Below are positions 26,010 to 37,100 of a DNA stretch of 64,000 bases, in pieces (the stretch's first letter is position 1; each line of letters opens with the position of its first letter). Position numbers and translations under genes: made by a program. The notes beneath the pieces are model-generated. The model was given only the letters and a program-made list of their open reading frames with translations. It made no database searches and was not told where the DNA came from. Origin of the DNA: Gyrodactylus bullatarudis (lineage: Eukaryota > Platyhelminthes > Monogenea > Gyrodactylidea > Gyrodactylidae); NCBI GenBank assembly GCA_012064415.1, contig SSNU01000173.1:62001-126000 (forward strand), in the 5' to 3' direction.

Positions 26010-28041
26010 ATGAATTTTGAAGAAAAGATAAAAAATAACAGCTTTGCAAATGAAGTTGAGAATTTATTGTTAACTAACTTACGAAGAAACTTTAAGAGAA
26101 TATATGAATCTTATCAAAGAGAAATTTCCAACAAGGGTGGAAGCCTGGCAAAGTAAAATATTCATTTTTTAACCATTTTAGACATGAATTCTTTGAAATA
26201 CTTGTAACTTATACTCCAAAAATGACTCTTGCTCAATATGAGGGATTAGTTAAAAAGTTATTCTTAAGTTTTTTTACTACAGATATAAGCTTGAAGATAT
26301 GAGTGGTATTGACTTGAATAAGTTCATGACAATGTTGAACATTTCAGACAACGAGAAATATGAAAAGGCATCCTGTCCATCTCTCGGTTATAGATTATTT
26401 CAACAGAAACCTTTGTCCTTCATCAAAACTCTTATTCCTCTTGCGAGTATGACTGAAAATGGAAGAATTCTCAAGGATCAAATGAAAATAATTTTCCAAA
26501 ATGCTGACATCAAAGTCACTGACTTCAATCGTTTATGGGTCCAGTAAGATTAATTTATAACCAAAATTTTAATTAGGAAATTCGACCCCCTTATGTTAGG
26601 ATCCATTCTTACTAAAGATTTCTTGAAAATGTTTGATAGAGAGAATCAAAAACAGTGCAATGTCGAAAAGATTGTTGAAATTAATAAAAATAAAAATCAT
26701 CAAATAGGAGACTTCCAGTTGAATGTCATTCAAAAAGAAAATAGTTGTACTCAAGCTGAAGAAGAAAAAGATGAAGTTAAACCTTGTCAAGCGAGTGGTC
26801 TTTGTTTAATAGAAAAACTTCAATTTCTTGTAAGTATATTTTAGTACAAGTTTGAAAATTTATCTCAATTAACCAATCAGTCCAGGAATTGATTTTTAAA
26901 TTATTTTAATAACAAAGTTTGAGAAACCATATCAAGAGATGAAGCTTAAATTTGAGTCGAAAAATGTCAAATCCAATATTTTCACTATTGAAGAAATCAG
27001 AGACATCCTCTGCGAGTGCAACATTAAAATAGACGCAAACCTTCTTGATGAATATCTTGAGCATTTAATTAAAACGAATGATGATCGTCTCATTGATGAT
27101 GCTGGATTTCATGAACGTCGTAGAGAAGAATCAAGATTTTCCTTGAAACAATTTCCCTATGACCGTTTACTCCTTCGATACCAATCGAGAGCATTTGATT
27201 CTCTATTTAGTAAAAGGATTAAGCAACTTTTGCAGTTAGTTTTTATGGAAATTATTCCATTTTTTCCAGTTGCCCTGTAATTTCAGAAACAATTCAAACT
27301 ATTGAACAAATTGAGACTGCAATCTTGTTGAAATTCCACGGAGATTTCTTAAAGTTTTACTCTTGTTTAATGTGAGTGTTTTTGATTAGCTAAAATTATT
27401 TCAGACAAACCATTGGAGATGAAAGGAAAATAAAATTTAAAAAACTCAAGGAAATTATTGAAAACACTCTCGGTATAGGGGAAGGTGGATGTGATACTAA
27501 TGGCTTCCCAATGATAAAGGGTAGTTTTTCTTGCACTGTTGATGTTGATGCCTTTTTAAAACTTTTCATACGACCGTAAGATTGAGTTAAACATAACATT
27601 TTAGAACTAATGTCTGTGAGAAGAAAAACGGGCCACTGTTTGAGCCGTGAGTTGAAATTCCCTATCCTTTTCCATCCATAGAACTAGAGAGTTATCAAAG
27701 AAACCAATGACAGATTCAGTTAAGAGACCTAGACTGTTCCTTTTAAAAGAGATCAAAAGGATAATCGGCAAGCACACTCATCTGCTTGACAAGAAGAGAG
27801 TTTGTGATTACAAGAAATTTTACTGTGAAATGATAAACAAGGAAAAGTTTGCCTACATTTTCAAAGAGTAATTTCATCAAAATTGATTTATAAATAATAT
27901 AATAGAATGGGCCTGGAAATGAATAGTTTAGAAGTAGACGATGTCTGGTCACTCTTGGAAAATGCTGACCCTAGGCCTAATGACCTTCATCGTTATGAAC
28001 GAGTCATGCATTTCTACTTTTTGGAAGCTCTCAAAAGATGA
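26010..28041 (+). CDS. Degenerate EF-hand repeat protein (EFCAB6-like)
   Basis: Ten exons: 26010-26152, 26182-26256, 26283-26543, 26577-26829, 26918-27234, 27270-27371, 27405-27575, 27605-27646, 27682-27867 and 27906-28041. They join in consistent phases to 561 aa. Eight of the nine introns are 26-38 nt and one is 88 nt. The N-terminal 90 residues have the helix-loop-helix spacing of EF-hand pairs (RRNFKRIYESYQREISNKGG, then EFFEIL, GIDLNKFMTML) but the loops lack the usual Asp ligands. Similar helix-rich repeats follow to the end. There is no signal peptide or membrane segment. EFCAB6-type ciliary proteins with many degenerate EF-hands are the best guess. A poly(A) signal is at 28087-28092. 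Confidence 0.65.
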
Positions 28042-28069
28042 CATGAAATGTATTCCTGATCAATATCAC

Positions 28070-28092
28070 TTTATTACAAAATGATGAATAAA
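28070..28092. terminator. Interleaved poly(A) signals of convergent genes
   Basis: The EF-hand gene (+) has AATAAA at 28087-28092; PPT1 (-) has AATAAA on its strand at 28070-28075. Each signal lies beyond the other, so the two 3' UTRs should overlap antisense over a few dozen bases. Confidence 0.55.
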
Positions 28093-28132
28093 TGATAACA
28101 AAGGTCAATTGTTCAAAACCAAAATGTAGAAA

Positions 28133-29105
28133 TTATCTTAGAAACTTTTCAACAATTTCACTAATAAACCATTTATCTGAAAATTGCAAGTGATCACCGT
28201 CCACTGAGAGGAGATGGACCCTCTTTCTATCATTAAGGTATTTTAAGCCAATAGGGTCGTCTTTTCTTAGCAATTTGCTTTCGGAAAAGTTGTAGAGCTT
28301 TTCTACACTGTTCTCTACAAAATAACCGAACCATTCTGATTCCCTGGGTATTACAATTGAATCCTCGTTGAATTTAACCAAGACTAGATGCCCCACCTTG
28401 TGCATTCTTTCAGTCCAGGTGGCATTTTTACCTCTTTCTGCGTTTATCATTGCCAAAAATGAGCTATACTCTCGGTAAATATTTTCACGTAATGGATCAT
28501 GCCAGTATTGTCCTTGTATAATGCTTTTGTGAAAATTTATTTTGCGTAAACATAAAAAATTACTTTTTTTGAATAAAGGAAGTGTAGGCCTCTTTGCTCA
28601 ATAATTCATCTATAAGCTTGCAAAAATAATGATATTGGGGAGAGCACTTCGGCAGGCCGAATACTCCTTGTTGAGGACCCCCGATAGAAATTACAGATCC
28701 TATTTTTCCTTTAAATGGGCATAACTGTACTAAGGATCGTACGAATAGTCCACCTTGGGACAATCCAATCAAATGAATTCCTTCATCAAAATTAGAATCA
28801 TTGAGAAGGTCATTGCACACTTCGTCAATTTGGGACAATGCATAATCCAAATAGCCTCTTTCTATATCCTTTATAATACGGTAGTTTTAATCATAGTTAC
28901 CTACATGAAAGATAGATCCTAGTTTTATTATTTTTGCATATTTTACGTCTGTATTATTCTTAATTATGTCAGCAAAATCTTCAAAAGCAGGATTATAACC
29001 ACTATCTCCCATTCCATGCCAGAGAACAACAGAATACCTTGTGTTGTCTTCAGAATTCAGAATTCCTAAAAGGACGATTCCAAGAAATAGATTCAAAGCA
29101 TTCAT
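28133..29105 (-). CDS. PPT1: Palmitoyl-protein thioesterase 1
   Basis: Exons 28905-29105, 28564-28868 and 28133-28523 encode 298 aa; the two introns are 36 and 40 nt. PPT1 removes thioester-linked fatty acids from cysteines of proteins in the lysosome. A signal peptide (MNALNLFLGIVLLGILNS) precedes VVLWHGMGDS, the family oxyanion region. The nucleophile is Ser104 in GLSQGG, and the other triad members are Asp223 (NEDSIV) and His280 (DGDHLQ). GGPQQGVFGLPKC, YWHDPLRENIY and SEWFGYF are PPT1 signatures. The first junction rebuilds DIERGYLDYALSQ, aligned to human DVENSFFLNVNSQ, which confirms the 36-nt intron. Length matches the family (about 300 aa). It is head to head with calcineurin B. Confidence 0.95.
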
Positions 29106-29187
29106 GATTGTTTTTATTAAAACAACTTATGCCTGATTAAAAATTCTTTAAGTTGAAATTTTGACGACTAATTTAAAATAATTAAAA
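29106..29187. promoter_or_regulatory. Putative bidirectional promoter
   Basis: Only 82 bp separate the start codons of PPT1 (-) and calcineurin B (+). Both transcription starts and any 5' UTRs must fit here or overlap. Confidence 0.5.
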
Positions 29188-29697
29188 ATGGGTAATGAGA
29201 ACTCGATACATGGCCTTGAAACTCCCTTTGACACAGACGAGATAAAAAGATTAGAAATCAGATTCAGAAAATTAGATTTAGACAACAATGGCAGTATCAG
29301 TCGTGAAGAGTTCATGAACTTACCCGAATTAAAACAAAACCCGCTTGTGGAGCGAGTAATTGAAATATTCGATACCGATGGTGATGGAGAGATAGACTTT
29401 ATCGAATTCATCCAAGGAATGAGTCAATTCAGTGTTAAAGGAAATAACAACAAAAAGCTTGAATTTGCATTTAGAATTTATGATATAGACAACGATGGTT
29501 TCATAAGCAATGGAGAGTTGTTCACAGTCCTCAAAATGATGGTAGGCAATAACCTTAAAGATACACAACTACAACAAATTGTCGACAAGACAATAATCTC
29601 CGCTGATAAGGATAATGATGGTAAAATATCTTATGAAGAGTTTTGTTCCATTGTTGGTGACTTGGATGTTCATAAGAAAATGGTAGTTGACGTGTAG
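29188..29697 (+). CDS. Calcineurin subunit B
   Basis: Intronless, 169 aa. This is the regulatory subunit of the Ca2+/calmodulin-dependent phosphatase calcineurin. The N-terminal MGNE allows myristoylation at Gly2. Four EF-hand loops are intact, each beginning with Asp and ending with Glu: [36 protein letters not shown] and [24 protein letters not shown] and the C-terminal [20 protein letters not shown] are calcineurin B signatures, close to the C-terminus of animal CnB. The complete lack of introns next to intron-rich neighbours could mean a retrocopy or intron loss; the reading frame is undamaged and there is no visible poly(A) tail after the stop. Confidence 0.95.
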   Translation: MGNENSIHGLETPFDTDEIKRLEIRFRKLDLDNNGSISREEFMNLPELKQNPLVERVIEIFDTDGDGEIDFIEFIQGMSQFSVKGNNNKKLEFAFRIYDIDNDGFISNGELFTVLKMMVGNNLKDTQLQQIVDKTIISADKDNDGKISYEEFCSIVGDLDVHKKMVVDV

Positions 29698-30365
29698 ACA
29701 TGGAATGTTGAAAAATGTTAATTCAGGTTCAGCTATCTTTTCCCTAGTCTTGTGATATGTTAACATTTAATTTTATCAGTTTCAAATTAATAATTTTATT
29801 TATCACTTTTATTATATCGATAATAATATATATAAAGAATTTACAGATTTCCTCTATGTCAAAAATAGAGTAATAAGCTTATTCTCAACTTATAATACAA
29901 TAATAATTGAATAAATACCTCATTTTTTGATGAACAAATATCTTGCATCATCTACTGGTATAATTGAGAACTACTCATTTAATCATCAAGTACTACTCTC
30001 TTCAATATTAAGAACGAATCGATTTATAAATAGTTTTATAACCTTTAAATTCCTCATGATACAGTAGTTTTCTCCTCATTCTTGAAAATAGAGTTAAAAG
30101 AGTCCAAGACTTATACCAAATAATTTACTAACAAGCAAACAACAGACTTGCAGTTTAATTTACTCAGTTCCCACTCATTTAATTTAAAATTATATAGATT
30201 AAACTTCAAGTTAAAGTTGCAAGATGTGAAAATTTTTCATAAAAATTTTAAAAAGACACAGAATCAGAGAATCTTAATAACAAAAACCCCAATGATTGTT
30301 CAGTTTTGTTTAAAATAATCAAGATTAAATCTCATATAGCCAAGTAAAAGTTTCACTAGTTTGAA
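29698..30365. other. Intergenic, no gene seen
   Basis: AT-rich sequence holding the calcineurin B 3' region and the upstream region of the carboxypeptidase. No repeat or ORF of note. Confidence 0.6.
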
Positions 30366-32105
30366 ATGATTGTTCCCGTATGGGCTACCTTCCTGACTAT
30401 AATAATCAGCTGTGTTAATTCCGAATTCCAATGGAATAAACACCATAATAATCCTGATCTCATCTCGACACTAAAACAGATTAATGATCAATGCCCTTCC
30501 ATAAGTGACATATACACTCTTAGCTTTGGCAATTTGAATCAAACCACTCTTGGAAATCATCTTTGGGTCATTGTGTTTGGGAAATCACCCAAAAAACACG
30601 AGGCTCTAGTTCCTGAATTCAAATATGTCGGAAATATTCATGGAAATGAAGTTGTTGGTAGAGAACTCATCCTACGATTAGCTGCTGAACTTTGTTTTGG
30701 TTACATAAACGGAGATGCACAAATCAAATGGATTATTGAAAATACTAGAATTCATCTTCTCCCCGCGATGAATCCTGATGGATATCAATTGGCTGTTGGA
30801 GAAGATAAACACAATCTTAAAGGCCGTACAAATGCAAGAGATGTTGATTTAAATCGTAACTTTCCAGATCTCAACTCAATATTCTTCCAGAATGCCAGAA
30901 TGGGACTAAATAAATTAGACCATCTTTTGACTAAGGATATTCTGGAATCTAAGGAGCTTGAAATTGAAACTTTTCTTGTCATCGATTGGATTATGAGTAA
31001 TAACTTTGTTCTTTCTGCTTCAATGCATGGGGGAGATCTAGTGGCTAATTATCCCTTCGACACCTCTCCAGACCATAAGAGACATTATCAAAAATGTCCT
31101 GATGATAAAACATTTGTGTAGGTTTTCATATTCTCTTGATTTCACATTCTTTCAGCCAATTGGCAAACAGCTACTCCTTCGATAATCATCGAATGTATTC
31201 CGGAATTAAAAAGTGCACAGATTCAATTAACAATTTCTTCCATGGGAGAACCAACGGGGCCCAATGGTATCCCGTCGATGGAGGAATGCAAGATTTTAAC
31301 TATTTGGCCAGTAACTGCTTCGAGATCACTCTTGAATTGGGCTGTGAGAAATATCCAGAAGGTGTCGACCTAGAAAAGTATTGGCAATGGAATAATCGAT
31401 CCCTTTACGATTTTTTGTTACAAGTTTGTTTGCATTCCTTCTTCTACTCTTTAATAGAAAATCTATTGAATAAATAATTTTTCTCAAATAAATGATTTTA
31501 TTCCAATTTAAAGGTTCACGCCGGCTTCAAAGGAGTAGTCCTTGGTGAATTGGAAACTGGAGATCTTGCCACGATAACTGATGCTGAAATTCGCGTCACG
31601 AAAATCGAAGAGGATGCCGCAGTACCGATAGAGCATACAATTTTGACAGGTGAGGAACCTGTTTGAATTTCAAGTTTAAAACTCTCGAATATTTTTCTTT
31701 CTTGATTAAAACAGGGGATCATGGAGATTATTTCAGACTGGTAACACCCGGCCTTTACATAGTCTGGGCAGTTAAAGAGGGTTTTGAGCCAGCATTAGCC
31801 TGCATCAACATTGAAGAGGCAGCATCCCTTGAAAACCTCAAGGAGGCTAAGATCATGAACTTTGTGTTGAAAAAATCCAAGTCTTCAGGGCTGAATGATT
31901 TTGAAATAATCTCAAATATGGTCAAAAAACATCTACACGGCCCATATAGAGTCTCTGGAGCTGGTGATGACGAGATTTGTCATGATTTATCCAACAAATA
32001 TGTGAGTTTGCTCTTGGAATAAATAATGATGATATTGATTCTTATTCTCTATATCTAATCCACCCATATTTCTGATTTTACTTGCAGATGTTCACACAGT
32101 TCTAA
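30366..32105 (+). CDS. M14 metallocarboxypeptidase (CPE/CPN/CPM type)
   Basis: Exons 30366-31117, 31156-31423, 31514-31649, 31715-32001 and 32088-32105 encode 486 aa; the first intron is 38 nt. A signal peptide (residues 1-19) is followed by the catalytic domain: zinc ligands His92 and Glu95 (NIHGNEVVG) and His221 (ASMHGGD), substrate-binding [13 protein letters not shown], and catalytic Glu311 in [10 protein letters not shown] transthyretin-like domain begins at VHAGFKGVV, as in the regulatory carboxypeptidases. The enzyme removes C-terminal Arg/Lys from peptides and is secreted or sits in the secretory path. There is only one catalytic domain, so it is not a multi-domain CPD; no GPI signal is evident, and the last exon adds just MFTQF. 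The final exon is therefore the least certain. Confidence 0.9.
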
Positions 32106-32580
32106 GAAATGAGTAAAAAGCACATCTCAAAAGACCAATCATGATTAAAGCATACAGAACTACTACTATTATTGTATTATTATTCAGAGTATTTTTGTCC
32201 TGATATAAAGTGAGAAAGAAAACATGTAAGCTTCCTAAAATGTAAAAGTATTGTCGAAAGTATTGAATTGGAAAAGAAAAAAAAGTTTTTGCCATCAAAT
32301 TTACCATGACCAAATTAGAAAAATAAACATAAAGACAAGTGATGATTTTTCTGACCCAACCTGGAAGAAATAAATCTATTTTAATTAAAAATAGTCTCAC
32401 ATAATCATTGCAACTTCTCTTGTTTTTTTCTTTATGAGAAAAAGTGATCTCTTATCGATCATTTATGAGATGCTAATTCACATGAAATATCAGCTTTTAA
32501 ATCAGCTAAACCAACACTTTGAATAATATACTTGCCTTTTTAGTCAATAAGACTCAATTAAAACTTGAATTATTGTATTA
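32106..32580. other. Convergent 3' intergenic region
   Basis: It lies between the stop codons of the carboxypeptidase (+) and the coiled-coil gene (-). AATAAA on the plus strand near 32322 and 32370 may end the carboxypeptidase transcript. No other feature. Confidence 0.5.
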
Positions 32581-33992
32581 TTAGTCACATAACATTTTCG
32601 CAATCAAGTTAGGCTTTAGTTCCTCAAACGAATCTAAACTCATTGAATTAAGCCTATCATAAAACTCTTTTTCATCGGCAACTTTCTTCTTTTGAAAGTC
32701 CTCGAGTTCTCTTCTCTCGTCATATTCTCGATTCATTTTCAAATAAGCTTCATGCAACAATTCATTGCCATATTGACGTTTTAATTCCAGTACTTTTTGC
32801 CTATCCTTAACATCCTCCACCCGGAAGTGTGAATCATAGATTTCCTGTTTTCTAGAATTTAGAATATCAAAATTTCTTTGCTCTAAAAGATAATAATTTG
32901 ACTCATTATAATAATTGAACAGACCTTTATCTCTGATTTGATCTTCTAGGAAAGACTTGTAATTCTTTTGTTCTAGTTTTCTTTCATCTCTAACCTGATT
33001 AGCCAGGCAATTTTTCGACTTAAGATGCTCTTTTTCAGCTTCCAAGAAGGCTTCTTCTCGAGTTCTTTCAAGTTTTTCCTTGAACTCCTTGATTGCCTTG
33101 TAATTTTCCATGTATTCTTGAAATTCTTGGCGTCTTGTCTCTTTTGAATCTTTCAAAAGACCTCTACTGCTATCAAATTGTAGATCAGATTCAGTAAGAA
33201 TATCGATCAAATTTAATTTCCTGTTATCTTCAAATTTGCGGAAACAATCCTCAGCAATCTTTTCCCGACAGTTTACTGAATTTTGGATTTTATCTCTCTT
33301 CTCCTGACGCAGTTGGTTGTCTAAAATTTCTTTTTCTTCGTAGAATTTCTTCATTTTTTCCTCCTCTTGGTTATCTCTTTCTGCGTCAGCTTGTTTTTTT
33401 CTCAGGTTTTCTTGCATTTGTAACTTGAGAAAGTCAACGTATTCTCTTAAGAGAAAAAACAAGGTTGAAAATGAGAATTTTTACTTTTTTGATTTTTCAT
33501 CTTGACTTTTGACAAGTTTACAGAAAGGATTATCAAGAGTATCCTCAATCAGCTTCTCTCGTTCGAGTTGGGCTTGAGAAAGTTTCTTCTTCAATTCTAT
33601 TTGGCTCAGTTGGTCTCCTTGAATTTGCAAACATCTTTTTTTATTCATGATTTTCTTGAAAACAGGATCATTGTAACTATGTATAAGAAAATTATAAATT
33701 ACAGTTTGTTTGCTTCCAATTTTTTGAGAGCAGCCTCTCGCTCTCTAGTTTCTTTTTCTTCTTTTTTTCGAATGAAATCTTCTTCATTTTTCTTTCTTCT
33801 TCCTAAAATTTCTTGTTCTTTTTGAAGGTTAATTTGTTCTTGGTAATAACAGTTTTCTTGGAATAACTTTTCTTTTAATTGCTTTCTTCTTTCTAGTAGC
33901 TTATCACTCTTTGATTTGAAATATCTATCTAATCCTTCTTTGACCATCCTTTCGATGTAAAGGGATTCCTCATTTTCTGGCTTTATGAACAT
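32581..33992 (-). CDS. Coiled-coil protein, probably ciliary (TPH/CFAP-like)
   Basis: Exons 33703-33992, 33485-33676 and 32581-33445 give 448 aa; the introns are 26 and 39 nt. Almost the entire protein is highly charged, Glu/Lys/Arg-rich coiled coil (for example EILGRRKKNEEDFIRKKEEK), with repeated R-x-E-F and K-x-x-E segments as in trichoplein, MNS1 and CFAP53-type proteins that line axonemal microtubules. No signal peptide, membrane segment or catalytic motif. The start at 33992 is the first ATG, 149 bp from the divergent DEPDC5 start. The exact family could not be decided by eye, and coiled-coil bias makes false similarity easy. Confidence 0.75.
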
Positions 33993-34141
33993 TTCGATTC
34001 GTTATTAACGAGAATTGATATTTTTTCATAAAAACGCTTTTAATCACTATTGGCAGTTTAAAGACCAAAAAGACTTCTTTGTTTGTTATATCGATTAAAT
34101 TTTAAGAAACAAATGAAAAAATTATCGATGAAAATTTTATT
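33993..34141. promoter_or_regulatory. Putative bidirectional promoter with DRE-like sites
   Basis: 149 bp lie between the start codons of the coiled-coil gene (-) and DEPDC5 (+). It contains TATCGATT at 34089-34096 and TATCGATG at 34123-34130, each 7/8 to the arthropod DNA-replication-related element TATCGATA, often found in divergent housekeeping promoters. Binding is inferred, not shown. Confidence 0.45.
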
Positions 34142-37100
34142 ATGAAAGTAAAATTAGTGTTCAATAGCAGAAAATCTCAAAAAGGTAATTTTCAAATACT
34201 AATTCTAGATGTTATCATCAATCCTAACTCTCTTCCCAATATTGAAATTAACAAGATTGTGAAGCTTACCCCCTGTGACTTGGACCAACCGATTTATCTT
34301 CAGATTACCGGGTTAAGTGAGGAAATTCCTAAAGGTAATTGATTGAATTAATCCCTTAGATGTCATCCAGGCTGAAAACTCTTTTCAAAACCACTTTAAA
34401 ATCCAATCAAACAAGTTATTCATGGCAGAACTTGTCGATGAGAAAGACGTGGAGAAAGAGTTTAGCTTGGATTTGGTTGAAATCCACTTTCGAGATCAAT
34501 ACTACAGCAGAGCAGATATCTTTAGATTTAGCTCGTCTCTCCTCGGCACCCTTGTCTATCGAAATTATAAAGTTGACTTTTGCAATGTTATGAAAGGCAC
34601 TATTGGTCTGTCATATTTCCAGGGTGTGAAAAAATCCCTCGGCATAATCGGGAAAAACACGAAGCTCGTGTATCGTTCATCAACAGCGGTCCTTCACATT
34701 TACATACAACTGAGCCAGGAAATGTGGGAATTCAATGAATGCGGAGATTTATATTTTGAGAGAGCGTTATCCTTTCTTAGGAAACTCATTCTGGATGTTT
34801 GGCGTGAAAATGCATGTAGTCATGACGTAACTTTGGTATTCTTCACGAGAGTATTCATTAAAACATCCACAATTAAAAATATAGACTCTTCGTTTAAAAA
34901 CGATTATCTGGGCAGGTATTATGAGGACTTTTACCGTGTTATAATCCAGAATGAGCGCTTCGGCTTTGAGGAATGGAAACGGTCCTTGTCTCATGTCAAA
35001 TCAGAATTTTCCTCATTCACCTCACATCTTACCAGGTTTATTCACAAGAAATTTGGTCCAAATTCTCAATTCGAAATGAGCAATTCAACTGATGGCAATT
35101 TCCTTGAAACTCTCAATATGACTCTGAATTGTAAGAATAAAATAATTAAACTTTAATCCTTCCCTCTATAGTATACGAGAGTTATAATATCGATCGTAAT
35201 TTTGATCGAACCGGTAAATGTTGCTTCATAATTACACCTGGCGACGGAGTATTCTTTGTTAATAAAGACATTGTTCAAATAACCAAGACAAGGATTATAG
35301 CGTCTGGAGTTGATATCGATCTGATATCACTTGGAAAGCAGCCAATACACTTTGTTCCATTATTTCTTGTGAGTATTTCTCTTTAGCGAAGAGATTCAAT
35401 TAATCTCGTACATTTTTCAATAGAGTTTTTTTGAATTATTTGATATTAGTTAATCTTGAATAGTCTAAAATGGAATTATAATTTTGAACCAAGTAGTTCT
35501 TCAGGAAGCTCTTCGGCGTAGATAAAATAGAATTAATTTTCAGCTTTAATATCTCAGTTTGAATGAACTAACATTAACAAGGAGGCATATATTTACAGTG
35601 AACTTCCTAAAAAAGTATATAAAGAAGAGGATCTGACTAAAATATTTAAACCTCTCTACAAATGAGTAATGAGATGAATTTAAGATTTTTTCTCCCCAAG
35701 TCAACCCACTTTAAGTGCTTCTATCTCTCTTATTTCAAGTTCAAATGGGTTGAAAATTCGAACATGTCATCTATGTCTATCTTTATACCACCGGAATAAA
35801 TTTCTAATTCATATCTCCTAAAACAACAGAGTTCACTATTTTTCATCCTAGCTCACTGAATTAAACACTATTCGATGCAGAATCAAAAGTTGAGTCAGCT
35901 GGGTAATTTCCATTGCAAAATATTGCCTGGGGACAGTTTTATCAGAACTTAAATCCCGTTTCTAATTTTTTAAACTCATATATGAGAAACTATTTTAAAA
36001 AATTATCTTATGTTAATTGAATAAAGATTCTTGATTGAAGAGAAAAAATTCTTCGTTAAAAAGTTGAATTATAGGAGTGAGAAATAAGAAATTTCCTGCG
36101 TTTAAAAATGAAAAGGAAAAAATCCTCACAACGTGAAATAGGAAAAAAGGGGGTCTTCTATACGATGACTAAGCTAGAAAGAGTGTGACGTAGTTGTTTG
36201 GCTTGGTTAAAAGAGGGGGTCTCTCAATTGTGAAAACGACTTTTCTTATAGATTTTCCAAAAAAATTGAAATGAGTTTAAAAAATTAGAAACGGGGTTTA
36301 AGTTCTGATAAAACTGTCCCCAGGCAATATTTTGCAATGGAAATTACCCAGCTGACTCAACTTTTGATTCTGCATCGAATAGTGTTTAATTCAGTGAGCT
36401 AGGATGAAAAATAGTGAACTCTGTTGTTTTAGGAGATATGAATTAGAAATTTATTCCGGTGATATGAAGATAGACATAGATGACATGTTCGAATTTTCAA
36501 CCCATTTGAACTTGAAATAAGAGAGATAGAAGCACTTAAAGTGGGTTGACTTGGGGAGAAAAAATCTTAAATTCATCTCATTACTCATTTGTAGAGAGGT
36601 TTAAATATTTTAGTCAGATCCTCTTCTTTATATACTTTTTTAGGAAGTTCACTGTATATGAATAATTTACGAAATCGAAACATGTAGTTTAGGAGATTCT
36701 TTTGAAAGATGATAACACAAATAATTAACGAAAAAAAAGCGATTACGATTTGTAAAACTATGAAATTCATTCATGATTTTTACTGCAAACTATGAGAAAT
36801 TCATCTTATTAAGGTATGTATGTCCATGAAGAAGAATTTTTGAATCTAAAAAGTTATTTAGAAACTCTGTATTAATTAATAGGAATTGATTATATACCTA
36901 TTTAGGTCCTCAATAATGATCAAAATAGGGAAAGTAATATATCCCATTTTGTCATACCCCATTGGATTAACCACAGCTTCTATCGGCCACGCCAGGAACT
37001 CGATCAGATATCTATGGGAGCACCAATCATTCGTGTGAATGTCACTCCGAGATCAGATAAACTACGCAACAGCTCTGACGGCAAATCCAAACTGGTAAAT

